Shown in pieces: positions 33,486 to 41,847 of a stretch of DNA of 64,000 nucleotides (position 1 is the stretch's first letter; each line of letters begins with the position of its first letter). Source of the stretch: Flavitalea sp966112615 (GTDB taxonomy: Bacteria; Bacteroidota; Bacteroidia; Chitinophagales; Chitinophagaceae). Location of the stretch: positions 124,001 to 188,000 of the forward strand of contig CBHWDO010000002.1 in NCBI GenBank assembly GCA_966112615.1, given 5' to 3'. The position numbers were made by a program, and so were the translations under genes. Below the pieces are notes generated by a model, which searched no databases, was not told the origin of the DNA, and was given only the letters and a program-made list of their open reading frames with translations.

Positions 33486-33756
33486 CATCCAGATAAAAAA
33501 TTGATGGGATCTCATTCAAAAATCTTTTTTGAAAAATTCTTCCAATGAATGCAATCCCTGAAATGATAAAACCATAAGCCATCAGTGGTGACATTCTTCC
33601 CGGTGCAAATCCGTTTGCAAATGGATCTTTCACGAAGATCTCATCCAGGTTCCATGAAACTGAATGTTTGTATTGAATGATCACAGATATGCCCATCAGC
33701 ATCACAAGGATCGACAATCCAAATGTTAACCATTTGAATTTCACATATTCCAACAA
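33415..33756 (-). CDS. Small membrane protein with C-terminus encoded by hairpin array C
   Basis: 113 residues with two hydrophobic segments, at about residues 8-27 (WLTFGLSILVMLMGISVIIQ) and 55-75 (MSPLMAYGFIISGIAFIGRI). The final part, from about residue 90 (GGLSDPEGRAERTRLINRRR), is translated from repeat array C and is charged, unlike the rest. The natural protein may have ended near residue 88 before the array inserted and extended it. Function unknown. It is not coupled to neighbours. Confidence 0.6.
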   Translation of the reverse strand: MLEYVKFKWLTFGLSILVMLMGISVIIQYKHSVSWNLDEIFVKDPFANGFAPGRMSPLMAYGFIISGIAFIGRIFQKRFLNEIPSIFYLDGGLSDPEGRAERTRLINRRRWLS

Positions 33757-33931
33757 GGAATACCAGGAGTTGTAAGGGCCTTTGAATATTGGTTTTCATC
33801 TATCGGGGTTTGGTCGAACAGGGACAAATTGAAAATTTTCCCATTGATATGCAATAGCAGCAACCTTATAAATTGTCATGTCCATTGCAACCCCTAAATG
33901 AATTCCAAATCGTTCTTTACATGGTTTTAAG

Positions 33932-33945
33932 TGTAAATATTTACA
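33932..33945. other. Perfect 14-bp palindrome
   Basis: TGTAAATATTTACA is a perfect palindrome directly after the last stop of the efflux operon (stop at 33946-33948 on the minus strand). It has the look of a protein-binding dyad, but lies at the wrong end of the operon for its control and 176 bp upstream of the small membrane protein gene. The rest of 33757-33931 shows nothing recognisable. Confidence 0.5.
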
Positions 33946-35121
33946 TCAGTTTGTTCCCGATCTGAACACATATTCACTGTTCAGTAAATACACACCACTG
34001 GTAACTACTACATCGCCTTCTTTCAACCCGGATAAGATCTCGATCCTATCGTTTTGTTCAATCCCTGTTTTAACCGGTACTGATTTGAAATCATGTTTCT
34101 TTGTCCTGATCCATACGGTTGCTCCATCACCATCACGGATCACAGCATCTATCGGGAGTGATAAAGTATTTTTAACAGGATTTCTGATCACTACATATGC
34201 AGGCAATCCGGGCTTCAATTGCATGCCTGGATTATTGATCGCAACTCTTACAAGGTTGATCCTTGTATCATTGTTGATCTCCGGATTTATAAATTCAATC
34301 TTTCCTTTTATTGGATCCAGATCAGTACCTGGAATCCTTACTTCTGCGATCGCATTTCTTTCGATAGATGATAATTGGGTAGTGTATACCTGGGCTTCAG
34401 CCCATAAGGTGGAAAGATCTGCCAGCTGCATAACAGTTCCTCCTTCCATGACATATTCTCCTTCTCGTATATCCATCGACGTTATGATGCCTGAACGATT
34501 GCTGTAAAATGTGGTGGTTGGACTTGCCTTCCCTGATCTTTCCAGGGAATTGATCTGTGCTTCACTCATTCCCCATAAAAGCAATTTGTTTTTTGCACTG
34601 CTGAGTAACTGGTCAAGATCGATCATGGCTTCTTTACCAAATACTTTTTTTCTTTCGATGGCAAGCAGGTATTCCTGTTTTGCATTGTTGAGTTCCTCAC
34701 TGTAAATTTCAAAGATGGGAGCGCCCTTGTTTACCTTGTCACCTGTTGCTTTGAAATATAATTTTTCAATCCTTCCCATCACTCTTGAAGCAATAGAGCC
34801 TGTCTGCATCTGGTCGAAATTCAGTGTAGCCGTAAGTACCTGTTCGGTGCCTATTGCACCATTCTTTATGGTATCAGAATGTATATTCCCTAACCTGATC
34901 TGCTGATCACTTAGTTGGATCTCGCCTTTTTTTGCAGATGCATTCTTCTGAACAGGAGTGAGGTCCATGCGACAAATTGGACATTTGCCCGGTTTATTAC
35001 TGATCACCTGCGGATCCATGGAACAGGTATAGAAAGTTTCTTCCTTCGAATGATCATGCGTTGCTTCATTGTTGCATGCAATGGATAGTATGGTGAGCAG
35101 TATGATGATATATTTTTTCAT
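33946..35121 (-). CDS. cusB: RND efflux periplasmic adaptor with heavy-metal-binding domain (CusB-like)
   Basis: 391-residue membrane-fusion protein. A lipoprotein signal ends at cysteine 16 (TILSIACNN). Residues about 30-58 are a metal-binding domain: FYTCSMDPQVISNKPGKCPI then CRMDLTPV, with a C-x-M-x-P and two further cysteines, as found at the start of copper/silver adaptors. The lipoyl/barrel-sandwich and hairpin domains follow (SRVMGRIEKLYFKATGDKVN, about 110-220), then the beta-barrel (LSTLWAEAQVYTTQ) and the membrane-proximal end (GLKEGDVVVTSGVYLLNSEY). It links the inner-membrane pump to the outer-membrane channel. Last gene of the operon, 2 bp after the second adaptor. Confidence 0.9.
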   Translation of the reverse strand: MKKYIIILLTILSIACNNEATHDHSKEETFYTCSMDPQVISNKPGKCPICRMDLTPVQKNASAKKGEIQLSDQQIRLGNIHSDTIKNGAIGTEQVLTATLNFDQMQTGSIASRVMGRIEKLYFKATGDKVNKGAPIFEIYSEELNNAKQEYLLAIERKKVFGKEAMIDLDQLLSSAKNKLLLWGMSEAQINSLERSGKASPTTTFYSNRSGIITSMDIREGEYVMEGGTVMQLADLSTLWAEAQVYTTQLSSIERNAIAEVRIPGTDLDPIKGKIEFINPEINNDTRINLVRVAINNPGMQLKPGLPAYVVIRNPVKNTLSLPIDAVIRDGDGATVWIRTKKHDFKSVPVKTGIEQNDRIEILSGLKEGDVVVTSGVYLLNSEYVFRSGTN

Positions 35122-35123
35122 GG

Positions 35124-36248
35124 TTATTCGTTTGTCCTGATAAAGCTTTCACTATCCGAAAGGAATTGTGCATTCACTGCAACAGAATCAATATTGTTCA
35201 ATCCTTCAAGTACCTGCAGCCTGTTGTTGTGTAATAATCCTGTGCTGATCTTCTTTGCCCTGAATCCATTTCCTTCTTTTACAAATACTACCTGGTCGAT
35301 CCCCAATGATAATACCGCTGAGGAAGGCAGCCAGTTTGCTTTTTTTGAATCACCGAAGATGGTTGCTTTGACCTGGCTTCCAACAGGTATTTTTAAAGAT
35401 GAATTATTGAATGGAACACGTACCGTGATTGTTTTACTTTGATTTTGAAGATAGGGTTCAATGAATTGAATGGATCCCCTGAAATCCTTTCCAGGTGCCG
35501 CTTCCGGAGCTACCCTTACAGCATCTCCTTTTTTGATGAGTAATTGTGCATCGCCATAAACATTCAGCACAGCCCAGGCATTGGATGGATCATATAAAGT
35601 AAAAACAGACTGACCTTTCTGCACATACATTCCTTCTTTTAGTTGTAATTCTTCTGTGAGTAAGGAAAGGTCCTTCATACCTTCTGATTGCGGTTGCATA
35701 CCTCCGCCCATGGTTTCATGGATATGTCCGGAATAATTGCTATACACCGGTACGCTCATGATTGGTTTATTATTCCTGATAACCTGTTGCACCTGTGCGT
35801 TGCTCATTCCGAGATAATTCAGTCTTGATTTCGCTGCATTGATCATCGTTTCATTGGATGGATCGTTCTTCACCAGGAACAGTAAATTTTGTTGTTCAGT
35901 TACAAGTTCCGGACTGTAGATATCCATGATCCTCTGGCCTTTGCTGATCTTTTGAAACCTGTACCGAACATACAGTTTATCAATTCTTCCTGCAATTCGG
36001 GATGATATGGAGCCGATGGTCCTGGTATCGTATGCGATCTTTCCAAGTGATTCAATTTCCAGCTGTTCTTCTCCGGGTTGAATGGTGGTAACCGGGATAG
36101 AGCTTACAACAAATTCATTGGTTGGATTCAACAGGTCATCAAGGCTAATGCCTGATGTTGGTTCTGTATGATGAACTTCGGATGGTTTCTCTTTCTCTTT
36201 ACAGGAGATGGTCAACCCAATCAATGCTATGATTAAATAATTTTTCAT
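35124..36248 (-). CDS. RND efflux periplasmic adaptor (second CusB-like)
   Basis: 374 residues from the ATG at 36248; an upstream in-frame ATG at 36317 lies inside the TolC gene and adds 23 residues before the natural signal. Lipoprotein signal MKNYLIIALIGLTISC, cysteine 16. The domain order matches the neighbouring adaptor: RTIGSISSRIAGRIDKLYV and KISKGQRIMDIYSPELVTEQ in the barrel-sandwich part, a helical hairpin, SNAWAVLNVYGDAQLLIKKG and GLNNIDSVAVNAQFLSDSES at the end. It lacks the Cys-rich metal domain but has a Met-rich loop (ETMGGGMQPQSEGMKD, about residue 195). Two adaptors with one pump suggest a mixed adaptor ring. It lies 4 bp after the TolC gene. Confidence 0.9.
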   Translation of the reverse strand: MKNYLIIALIGLTISCKEKEKPSEVHHTEPTSGISLDDLLNPTNEFVVSSIPVTTIQPGEEQLEIESLGKIAYDTRTIGSISSRIAGRIDKLYVRYRFQKISKGQRIMDIYSPELVTEQQNLLFLVKNDPSNETMINAAKSRLNYLGMSNAQVQQVIRNNKPIMSVPVYSNYSGHIHETMGGGMQPQSEGMKDLSLLTEELQLKEGMYVQKGQSVFTLYDPSNAWAVLNVYGDAQLLIKKGDAVRVAPEAAPGKDFRGSIQFIEPYLQNQSKTITVRVPFNNSSLKIPVGSQVKATIFGDSKKANWLPSSAVLSLGIDQVVFVKEGNGFRAKKISTGLLHNNRLQVLEGLNNIDSVAVNAQFLSDSESFIRTNE

Positions 36249-36252
36249 TGCT

Positions 36253-37506
36253 TTAGTTCTGTTCGGTGATCCTTTCAATGGTAACCTGTAACTGCAGTGC
36301 TTTATCAAGTAGCTCAAGGTATTCCAGCTGCTTCATGTTCAATACTTCCCAGGCATCATACAACATGAACAATTCCTGTGTATTTTGTTCATAAGCCAGC
36401 TGCATGGTTTTGAAATTATTTTTCAGTGCAGGAATGATCTCAAGTTCATACAGCTTCATCTGTTCTTTTTTGAGATCAAGCTCATTGCGCATGCCATAGG
36501 CCATTCCGCTCATTTCATTGACCATCATTTCTTTTTGTGACTGCAAGGCTTCTGCTTTCCAGCGAAGGCTTTCAATGTTTGCTTTATTCATTTTTGATGA
36601 CCATCCAGCCATTGGGATCTTCACCATGCCCATCAAAGTGTACTGCATAGGTTGTCCGCCTAAACCGATCATATGATCATACCTTACACCAAACTGTGGC
36701 TTCAATGCAGCCCGCTCTGTTTCCTGTTTCAATGATGCGATCTGGATCTCCCTGTCAAGGGCTTTGATATCACTTCTTGCGTTGAACAATAGCGTGCTGT
36801 CGAATACAACTCCTGCAAAATCTTTCAGTACATAATTGGTATCAATGCTGAAATCATTCATGGCATTTAGTCCCATCAATGCATTCAACCGGATACGTTT
36901 TTCTTTGATATCGCTGCTGTACATCAGCTGCATATTTTTAGTGGAAGCCAATGATGCTTTTGCCTTATAATATGCACTGATCTTTTCCATTCCATTTTTA
37001 TAACGGATCTCCGCATTTCGGATCATGAAGTCGAGCACTTTCACATTCTCCTGTACAACTGCCTGTCGCTTGCTTAAAATGATCCATTCATAATACAATT
37101 GTTTTGCATCATTGATGAGTTCATTCAGCGTGGCATTCTTTCTTTCCACTTCTGCAGAAGACATGGCTTTCATGTAGGCTTCATCCGCATCAAGTTTCTT
37201 TTTGTTGGGGATCATTTGTTCTCCGGAAACCATCACCGAACCCATGCCTTTCATGTCTCCATCACGTTTCCATAACCGTACATCATAAGGCGTCATGAAT
37301 TGTCCAACCCCGATCTGTGGCGGCATCCAGGACCTTGCACCTTTTGCGGCCTCATCCATTGATCGGATCTCGTTGTTGTACATCTTTACAGCAGGATTGT
37401 TTTTCCTGATGCTGTCGATGATCATATTGAGTGACATCGTTTGTGATCTTGCCTGCAGGGATGCTACTGTTAACAGCAGCATGATCCAAATTTTATTCTT
37501 TAACAT
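36253..37506 (-). CDS. cusC: TolC-family outer-membrane channel (CusC-like)
   Basis: 417-residue outer-membrane efflux protein with a signal peptide (about 20 residues, LLLTVASLQARSQ). It is mostly long amphipathic helices with the repeated pattern of the two-fold TolC repeat: NPAVKMYNNEIRSMDEAAKG, QLYYEWIILSKRQAVVQENV and LKKEQMKLYELEIIPALKNN. Some central positions are Met-rich (MKGMGSVMVSGEQMIP; MIGLGGQPMQYTLMGMVKIP), a pattern seen in copper/silver exporters. Its start overlaps the end of the pump gene by 14 bp. It forms the exit duct across the outer membrane. Confidence 0.88.
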   Translation of the reverse strand: MLKNKIWIMLLLTVASLQARSQTMSLNMIIDSIRKNNPAVKMYNNEIRSMDEAAKGARSWMPPQIGVGQFMTPYDVRLWKRDGDMKGMGSVMVSGEQMIPNKKKLDADEAYMKAMSSAEVERKNATLNELINDAKQLYYEWIILSKRQAVVQENVKVLDFMIRNAEIRYKNGMEKISAYYKAKASLASTKNMQLMYSSDIKEKRIRLNALMGLNAMNDFSIDTNYVLKDFAGVVFDSTLLFNARSDIKALDREIQIASLKQETERAALKPQFGVRYDHMIGLGGQPMQYTLMGMVKIPMAGWSSKMNKANIESLRWKAEALQSQKEMMVNEMSGMAYGMRNELDLKKEQMKLYELEIIPALKNNFKTMQLAYEQNTQELFMLYDAWEVLNMKQLEYLELLDKALQLQVTIERITEQN

Positions 37507-39415
37507 CGATCAGGTCTATTTTACCGTTTTTCTTTAATTCGCGTTCCTTGATCATTTCAAAGACAACTGGAGTGATCAGCAACACATAGATGGTTGAACT
37601 GATCGTTCCCCCGATCAATGGAATGGTGATAGGACGCATGATATCTGAACCCACACCTGTTGCCCATAGAATCGGGATCAAACCAAATAGTCCGACTGAA
37701 ACAGTCATCAGCTTTGGTCTTAATCTTTTCACTGATCCATCCATCACGAATTTTCGTATGATGGTGGGCGTTAGTGTTTCTCTTGAATTTCCATGTGCCG
37801 CTACCATTTTCTGCATGGCTTCATTTAAATAGATGGTCATCAACATGGCCGTTTCTATGGCCATTCCAAACAATGCTATGAAACCTACTGCTACAGCAAC
37901 AGATAAGTTGATCCCATAGAAGTACACCATGAAGATCCCGCCTATCAATGCAAATGGCACCGTGATCATGGTGATCAGGGCTTCCTTCATGGAATGATAC
38001 GTGAAGTATAGTACCATGAAGATGATGATGATCACAATGGGTATGATCATCTTTAATGTTCTGTTGGCGCGGATCTGGTTCTCCCACTGCCCGCTCCATT
38101 CCATGAAATATCCTTTGGGAAGTTTAGTGATCACTTCATTGAGTTTTTGCTGCGCCTCTTCAACGGTGCTTCCTAAGTCGCGATCACGCACATTGAACAG
38201 TACAGTTCCTCTCAGCATCGCATTTTCAGAATTGATCATGGCAGGACCATCGCTCAATTTGATATCTGCTACTGCACTCAAAGGAATCGGTCCGAATTCC
38301 ATGGTTTGTACCTGCAGTCTTTTCAACGCTTCGAGGTTATTCCTGAAATCCTGCGCGTAACGTGCATTCACGGAGAATCTTTGTCTTCCTTCAATGGTTG
38401 TAGTGATCTTCATTCCGCCCAACGCACTTTCAATTACGGTGTTCACATCATCAATACTCAATCCGTATCGTCCGATCTCTTCACGCTTGATATCAATGTC
38501 GATATACCTTCCACCGGTGATGGGTTCCACGTATAGATCCTGTACGCCTTCCATGCCCTGTAATTCTTTCCTGATGCGTTGTGCGAATGCATAGATGGTA
38601 TCAAGGTTTTGTCCATATACTTTCACTCCAACATCTGTACGAATCCCTGTCGACAACATATTGATCCGGTTGATGATCGGTTGTGTCCATCCATTGGTGA
38701 CGCCCGGGATCTGCAATTTTGAATTCAGTTCATTGATGATCTTTTCCTGGGTCATGCCATCACGCCATTCATGTCTTGGTTTTAAAAGGATGATGGTTTC
38801 GATCATGCTGATAGGAGAGTTGTCGGTCGCGGTATTTGCACGACCAGCTTTTCCCAAAACATGTTCCACTTCCGGTACTGATGCAATGATCTTATCCTGC
38901 ACCTGCAATAATCTTTTTGCTTCTGAATTCGAAACATCCGGAAGCGTAACCGGCATGAATAATAATGATCCTTCATCAAGTGGAGGCATGAATTCAGATC
39001 CTAATCTTGTCATCATGACCAGGCCGATGATCAGTGCGCCGATATTCAAACCCAGCACTGTTTTCCGCCATCTCAAACACCAGCTGAGGATAGGTTCATA
39101 TACTCTTTCCAGTCCGCGCGTGATGGGATTTGCACTCTCGGGTTTCATTCTTCCTTTCAGAAAGAAAGAGATCAAAACCGGTGTTAATGTGATAGCGAGA
39201 AGGGCATCGACCAGCAGGATAAAAGTTTTGGTCCAGGCCAGCGGATGAAATAATTTTCCTTCCATTCCTGTCAGCAGGAACACTGGAAGAAATGATGCCA
39301 CAACGATGATGGTGGAGTAAAATACTCCGGGACCAACCTGTTTAGAAGATTGACTGATGATCTCAAGTCTTTCTTTCCGCGTTAGTGGATCTTTATGTTT
39401 ATTGAATAGTTTCAC
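37493..39415 (-). CDS. cusA: CusA-type heavy-metal RND pump, C-terminal part (separate frame)
   Basis: 640 residues from a GTG at 39415, continuing the pump begun by the upstream frame. It starts just before transmembrane segment 5: KDPLTRKERLEIISQSSKQV then GPGVFYSTIIVVASFLPVFL, the usual CusA sequence at this point. It contains the second porter half (LGSEFMPPLDEGSLLFMPVT; FMEWSGQWENQIRANRTLKM) and the last helices (IPLIGGTISSTIYVLLITPV). The two frames overlap by 4 bp (GTGA) and are offset by one base. One extra A in the short A-run at 39424-39427 (minus strand) would fuse them. It could be a coupled two-piece pump, a frameshift mutation or a sequencing error. Confidence 0.9.
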   Translation of the reverse strand: MKLFNKHKDPLTRKERLEIISQSSKQVGPGVFYSTIIVVASFLPVFLLTGMEGKLFHPLAWTKTFILLVDALLAITLTPVLISFFLKGRMKPESANPITRGLERVYEPILSWCLRWRKTVLGLNIGALIIGLVMMTRLGSEFMPPLDEGSLLFMPVTLPDVSNSEAKRLLQVQDKIIASVPEVEHVLGKAGRANTATDNSPISMIETIILLKPRHEWRDGMTQEKIINELNSKLQIPGVTNGWTQPIINRINMLSTGIRTDVGVKVYGQNLDTIYAFAQRIRKELQGMEGVQDLYVEPITGGRYIDIDIKREEIGRYGLSIDDVNTVIESALGGMKITTTIEGRQRFSVNARYAQDFRNNLEALKRLQVQTMEFGPIPLSAVADIKLSDGPAMINSENAMLRGTVLFNVRDRDLGSTVEEAQQKLNEVITKLPKGYFMEWSGQWENQIRANRTLKMIIPIVIIIIFMVLYFTYHSMKEALITMITVPFALIGGIFMVYFYGINLSVAVAVGFIALFGMAIETAMLMTIYLNEAMQKMVAAHGNSRETLTPTIIRKFVMDGSVKRLRPKLMTVSVGLFGLIPILWATGVGSDIMRPITIPLIGGTISSTIYVLLITPVVFEMIKERELKKNGKIDLIDVKE

Positions 39416-40698
39416 GATAATTGTTTTGAATCCTTATTCATTTGTGCTTCACTTAAATGACGGTATGCATTTTCCACCATCACAATTCCATCATCCACTA
39501 CAACACCGATGGCCAGTGCAATTCCTGTGAGCGACATGATATTTGATGAGATGCCAAATGCATTCAGCAGTATGAATCCGATGGCAACGGAGATGGGCAA
39601 TTGTATGAGAATCACTAGAGCACTTCTCCAGTGAAATAGAAACACCAGCACAACGATAGATACCGCGATCATTTCTTCAATCAACGTTCCTTTTACTGCA
39701 TCTACTGCGGCTTCTATTAAAGTGCTTCTGTCGTATGATGTTTTTATTTTCACCCCTTCAGGCAAGCCTTTTTCAACTTCAGTGATTTTTTTCTTGATGG
39801 CTGCAATGACATTGTCAGCATTTTCATTGTATCGCATTACTACGATTCCACCTACAACTTCACCATTTCCATTACTGTCGAATATGCCCAAACGCAGGTC
39901 GCCACCGAGTTGTACGGTTCCTATATCTTTTACGCGAACAGGAATTCCATTGTAGTTGGTGATTGAGATATTTTCAACATCTTCTTTCCCTTTGATGTAA
40001 CCGAGACCGCGAATGATATAAGCCATATCGCTCATCTCAAATTTTCTTCCGCCAACGTCATTGTTATTCGCTTTCACTTTGTTCATCACATCCATCATGG
40101 AGAGGTTGTAAAACTGGAGTTTTACCGGGTCGATGATGAGCTGGTATTGTTTCTCAAACCCTCCATAGGAGGCAACTTCAGCAACTCCCGGAACAGTTTG
40201 AAGCGCGAACTTTATGTACCAGTCCTGCAATGCTCTTTGTTCTCCAAGGTCCATTTTTGGAGCGTCGAGCTGGTACCAGTAGATATGTCCAACCCCTGTA
40301 CCATCCGGGCCCAATGTAGGCGTTACATTTTGCGGAAGTAATCGCTGCGCGAAATTGAGTCGCTCGAGCACCCGTGTTCTTGCCCAGTAGATATCAACAT
40401 TGTCTTCGAAGATCACGTACACGAAGCTCATACCGAACATGGAGGAGCCTCGGATATTGCGCACTTTTGGAATGCCCTGGAGATTGGAGACGAGGGGATA
40501 GGTCACCTGGTCTTCGATCACCTGCGGACTGCGTCCCATCCATTCCGTGAATACGATCACCTGGTTTTCGCTGAGATCGGGGATAGCATCGATCGGGTTT
40601 TTATTGATGGAATAAATACCGTAACCGAATAGTACTGCCGAGACCAGCAGCACTATCAGTCGGTTGCGGAGTGCAAGTGTAATTAGTTTTTGAACCAT
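39412..40698 (-). CDS. cusA: CusA-type heavy-metal RND pump, N-terminal part (separate frame)
   Basis: 428 residues covering transmembrane segments 1-4 and the first porter half of a heavy-metal RND exporter: NKNPIDAIPDLSENQVIVFT and EWMGRSPQVIEDQVTYPLVS (family signature), FVYVIFEDNVDIYWARTRVL, PDGTGVGHIYWYQLD, and TM4 with the proton-relay acidic pair in GVVVDDGIVMVENAYRHLSE at about residue 405. It stops after 13 more residues, where intact CusA proteins run on without a break. It starts 2 bp after the DUF3347 gene. Together with the next frame the length (about 1060 residues) is normal for CusA. Confidence 0.92.
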   Translation of the reverse strand: MVQKLITLALRNRLIVLLVSAVLFGYGIYSINKNPIDAIPDLSENQVIVFTEWMGRSPQVIEDQVTYPLVSNLQGIPKVRNIRGSSMFGMSFVYVIFEDNVDIYWARTRVLERLNFAQRLLPQNVTPTLGPDGTGVGHIYWYQLDAPKMDLGEQRALQDWYIKFALQTVPGVAEVASYGGFEKQYQLIIDPVKLQFYNLSMMDVMNKVKANNNDVGGRKFEMSDMAYIIRGLGYIKGKEDVENISITNYNGIPVRVKDIGTVQLGGDLRLGIFDSNGNGEVVGGIVVMRYNENADNVIAAIKKKITEVEKGLPEGVKIKTSYDRSTLIEAAVDAVKGTLIEEMIAVSIVVLVFLFHWRSALVILIQLPISVAIGFILLNAFGISSNIMSLTGIALAIGVVVDDGIVMVENAYRHLSEAQMNKDSKQLS

Positions 40699-40700
40699 GA

Positions 40701-41321
40701 TTATTGGATTACTTCTTTCACTTCACCACACTCCAGCATTTCAGCTCCGAAATATGGATTTTTTACTTCCTTGCTTTCGCTAACCCAGTATGCGCCATTG
40801 TTGTCGCGTGCCATTGGACAAAACTCGCGGTACACTGCTTTGCCTGCTCCAAAGTCTTTTGCGATTGCATATGCAGCATCACTCAGGGTGATGAATTGTT
40901 CACGCTGTGCCTTGATATCGGAAGCGCTGGAGATCGCATCTGCGCTGGATTTCAGAGAAGCTTCCACTTTATCGAAAGATGCTTTCTGATCAGCGGCGAA
41001 ATAGGATTTATCGAGTGATTTGATGGATGCAGAAAGTTTAGCAGCTGCTTCAGATGCACCTTTACTATTATCATTAACCAGTGCATTCTTTACTTCGAAA
41101 TAATTATTTATGATGGTAGAAAGTGCGCTGCTGATCTTGGGATCAAGAGAAGTGTAGGTAACGGCAACTGTCTGAACATCGCTGCTGGCTTCCGTTGCAG
41201 CTTCTTTTTGTTCAGGCATGTTGTGGTTTGCATGCGCATCTTTGGATTCAGTTTTATTGTTTCCACAAGAGGCAAGTACGATCGCAGACATTGCGATGAA
41301 GGAAATAAACAGTCGTTTCAT
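40701..41321 (-). CDS. DUF3347-type periplasmic protein
   Basis: 206 residues from the ATG at 41321; an upstream ATG at 41396 adds 25 residues translated from hairpin repeat D and is rejected. Lipoprotein signal MKRLFISFIAMSAIVLASCG, cysteine 19. After a short His/Met-bearing linker (DAHANHNMPEQKE) comes a helical domain, YFEVKNALVNDNSKGASEAA to ITLSDAAYAIAKDF, ending in YREFCPMARDNNGAYWVSES and NPYFGAEMLECGEV. The C-terminal CPMA/NPYFG/MLxCG pattern is the DUF3347 signature found beside copper efflux genes in Bacteroidota. It may bind or hand over metal in the periplasm. Confidence 0.85.
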   Translation of the reverse strand: MKRLFISFIAMSAIVLASCGNNKTESKDAHANHNMPEQKEAATEASSDVQTVAVTYTSLDPKISSALSTIINNYFEVKNALVNDNSKGASEAAAKLSASIKSLDKSYFAADQKASFDKVEASLKSSADAISSASDIKAQREQFITLSDAAYAIAKDFGAGKAVYREFCPMARDNNGAYWVSESKEVKNPYFGAEMLECGEVKEVIQ

Positions 41322-41350
41322 TTTGATGTATTTATTAGTGATGAATTTTA

Positions 41351-41394
41351 CCGGGCTGATACCGGGCTGAACGCCCGAAGGGAGGGCTGAACGC
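41351..41394. repeat. Hairpin repeat fragment D (GGGCTGA / GAA loop)
   Basis: Two GGGCTGA words, a CCC-GAA-GGG hairpin (41374-41382) and a final GGGCTGAACGC. This is a short relative of arrays A-C. It lies between the DUF3347 gene and the terminator of the upstream gene and creates a false N-terminal extension of the DUF3347 frame. Confidence 0.8.
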
Positions 41395-41441
41395 AAAAAA
41401 GCACCACCTACACAGTCTCCTGTGCAGCGTAGTGCTTTTTC
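41395..41441 (-). terminator. Rho-independent terminator after the Cys-rich gene
   Basis: On the minus strand GAAAAAGCAC pairs with GTGCTTTTTT around an inner CACAG / CTGTG stem, followed by a six-T tail. It lies 8 bp after the stop of the 132-residue gene, so that gene may be its own transcript or read through into the efflux operon. Confidence 0.78.
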
Positions 41442-41448
41442 AATCTAT

Positions 41449-41847
41449 TTAAATAAGGAATGTACAGTGAAGGATATATGCGTCCACTTTAGCCGTGACC
41501 GGTGGAGCATTTGAAACCGGGAAAGCCACAGCCTCAGCAGTGGTAAAGGTTTCATTGGTAATGAAATAATTTGGAAGGATAGCATGGCCGGATGCTGTAG
41601 CTATCTTTATGGCTTCCTGGTGGGCCGACTGGTCTCTGTCGAGTTTCACCAGTTTGTGTTCATCCTTGCAGCAGGTTTTCTTGTTGCTGTCGGATTTTTC
41701 CATGCCGCATTTACCGCACTCGCGTTGTTCTTCTTTGATAAGCGACCAGTCTACGATCTTCCCCATGCATTGGTGCAGGTTGATGCTGGCACCTGTTGCA
41801 GTGGTGATATAGATGAGGGTCAATATGGAAAGAAGAAAGCGTTTCAT
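41449..41847 (-). CDS. Small Cys/His-rich exported protein (HYC_CC_PP-like)
   Basis: 132 residues from the ATG at 41847; an upstream ATG at 41943 adds 32 residues translated from repeat E and is rejected. Signal peptide about 20 residues (MKRFLLSILTLIYITTATGA). The mature protein has a cysteine/histidine cluster: NLHQCMGKIVDW, ECGKCGMEKSD and KTCCKDEHKLV, about residues 25-65, suitable for metal binding. This C..C-x2-C..CC pattern matches the small HYC_CC_PP proteins that accompany copper-efflux genes in Bacteroidota. The role is inferred to be copper sensing, binding or delivery at the periplasm. It is the first gene of the efflux region, separated from the rest by a terminator. Confidence 0.72.
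   Translation of the reverse strand: MKRFLLSILTLIYITTATGASINLHQCMGKIVDWSLIKEEQRECGKCGMEKSDSNKKTCCKDEHKLVKLDRDQSAHQEAIKIATASGHAILPNYFITNETFTTAEAVAFPVSNAPPVTAKVDAYILHCTFLI

Noticed and set aside
38001..39248. Several plus-strand frames of 66 to 217 residues opposite cusA
   Set aside because: Antisense shadows; the minus strand encodes a conserved RND pump throughout.
41322..41396. N-terminal extension of the DUF3347 gene to an ATG at 41396
   Set aside because: The added residues are translated from hairpin repeat D and come before a normal lipoprotein signal.
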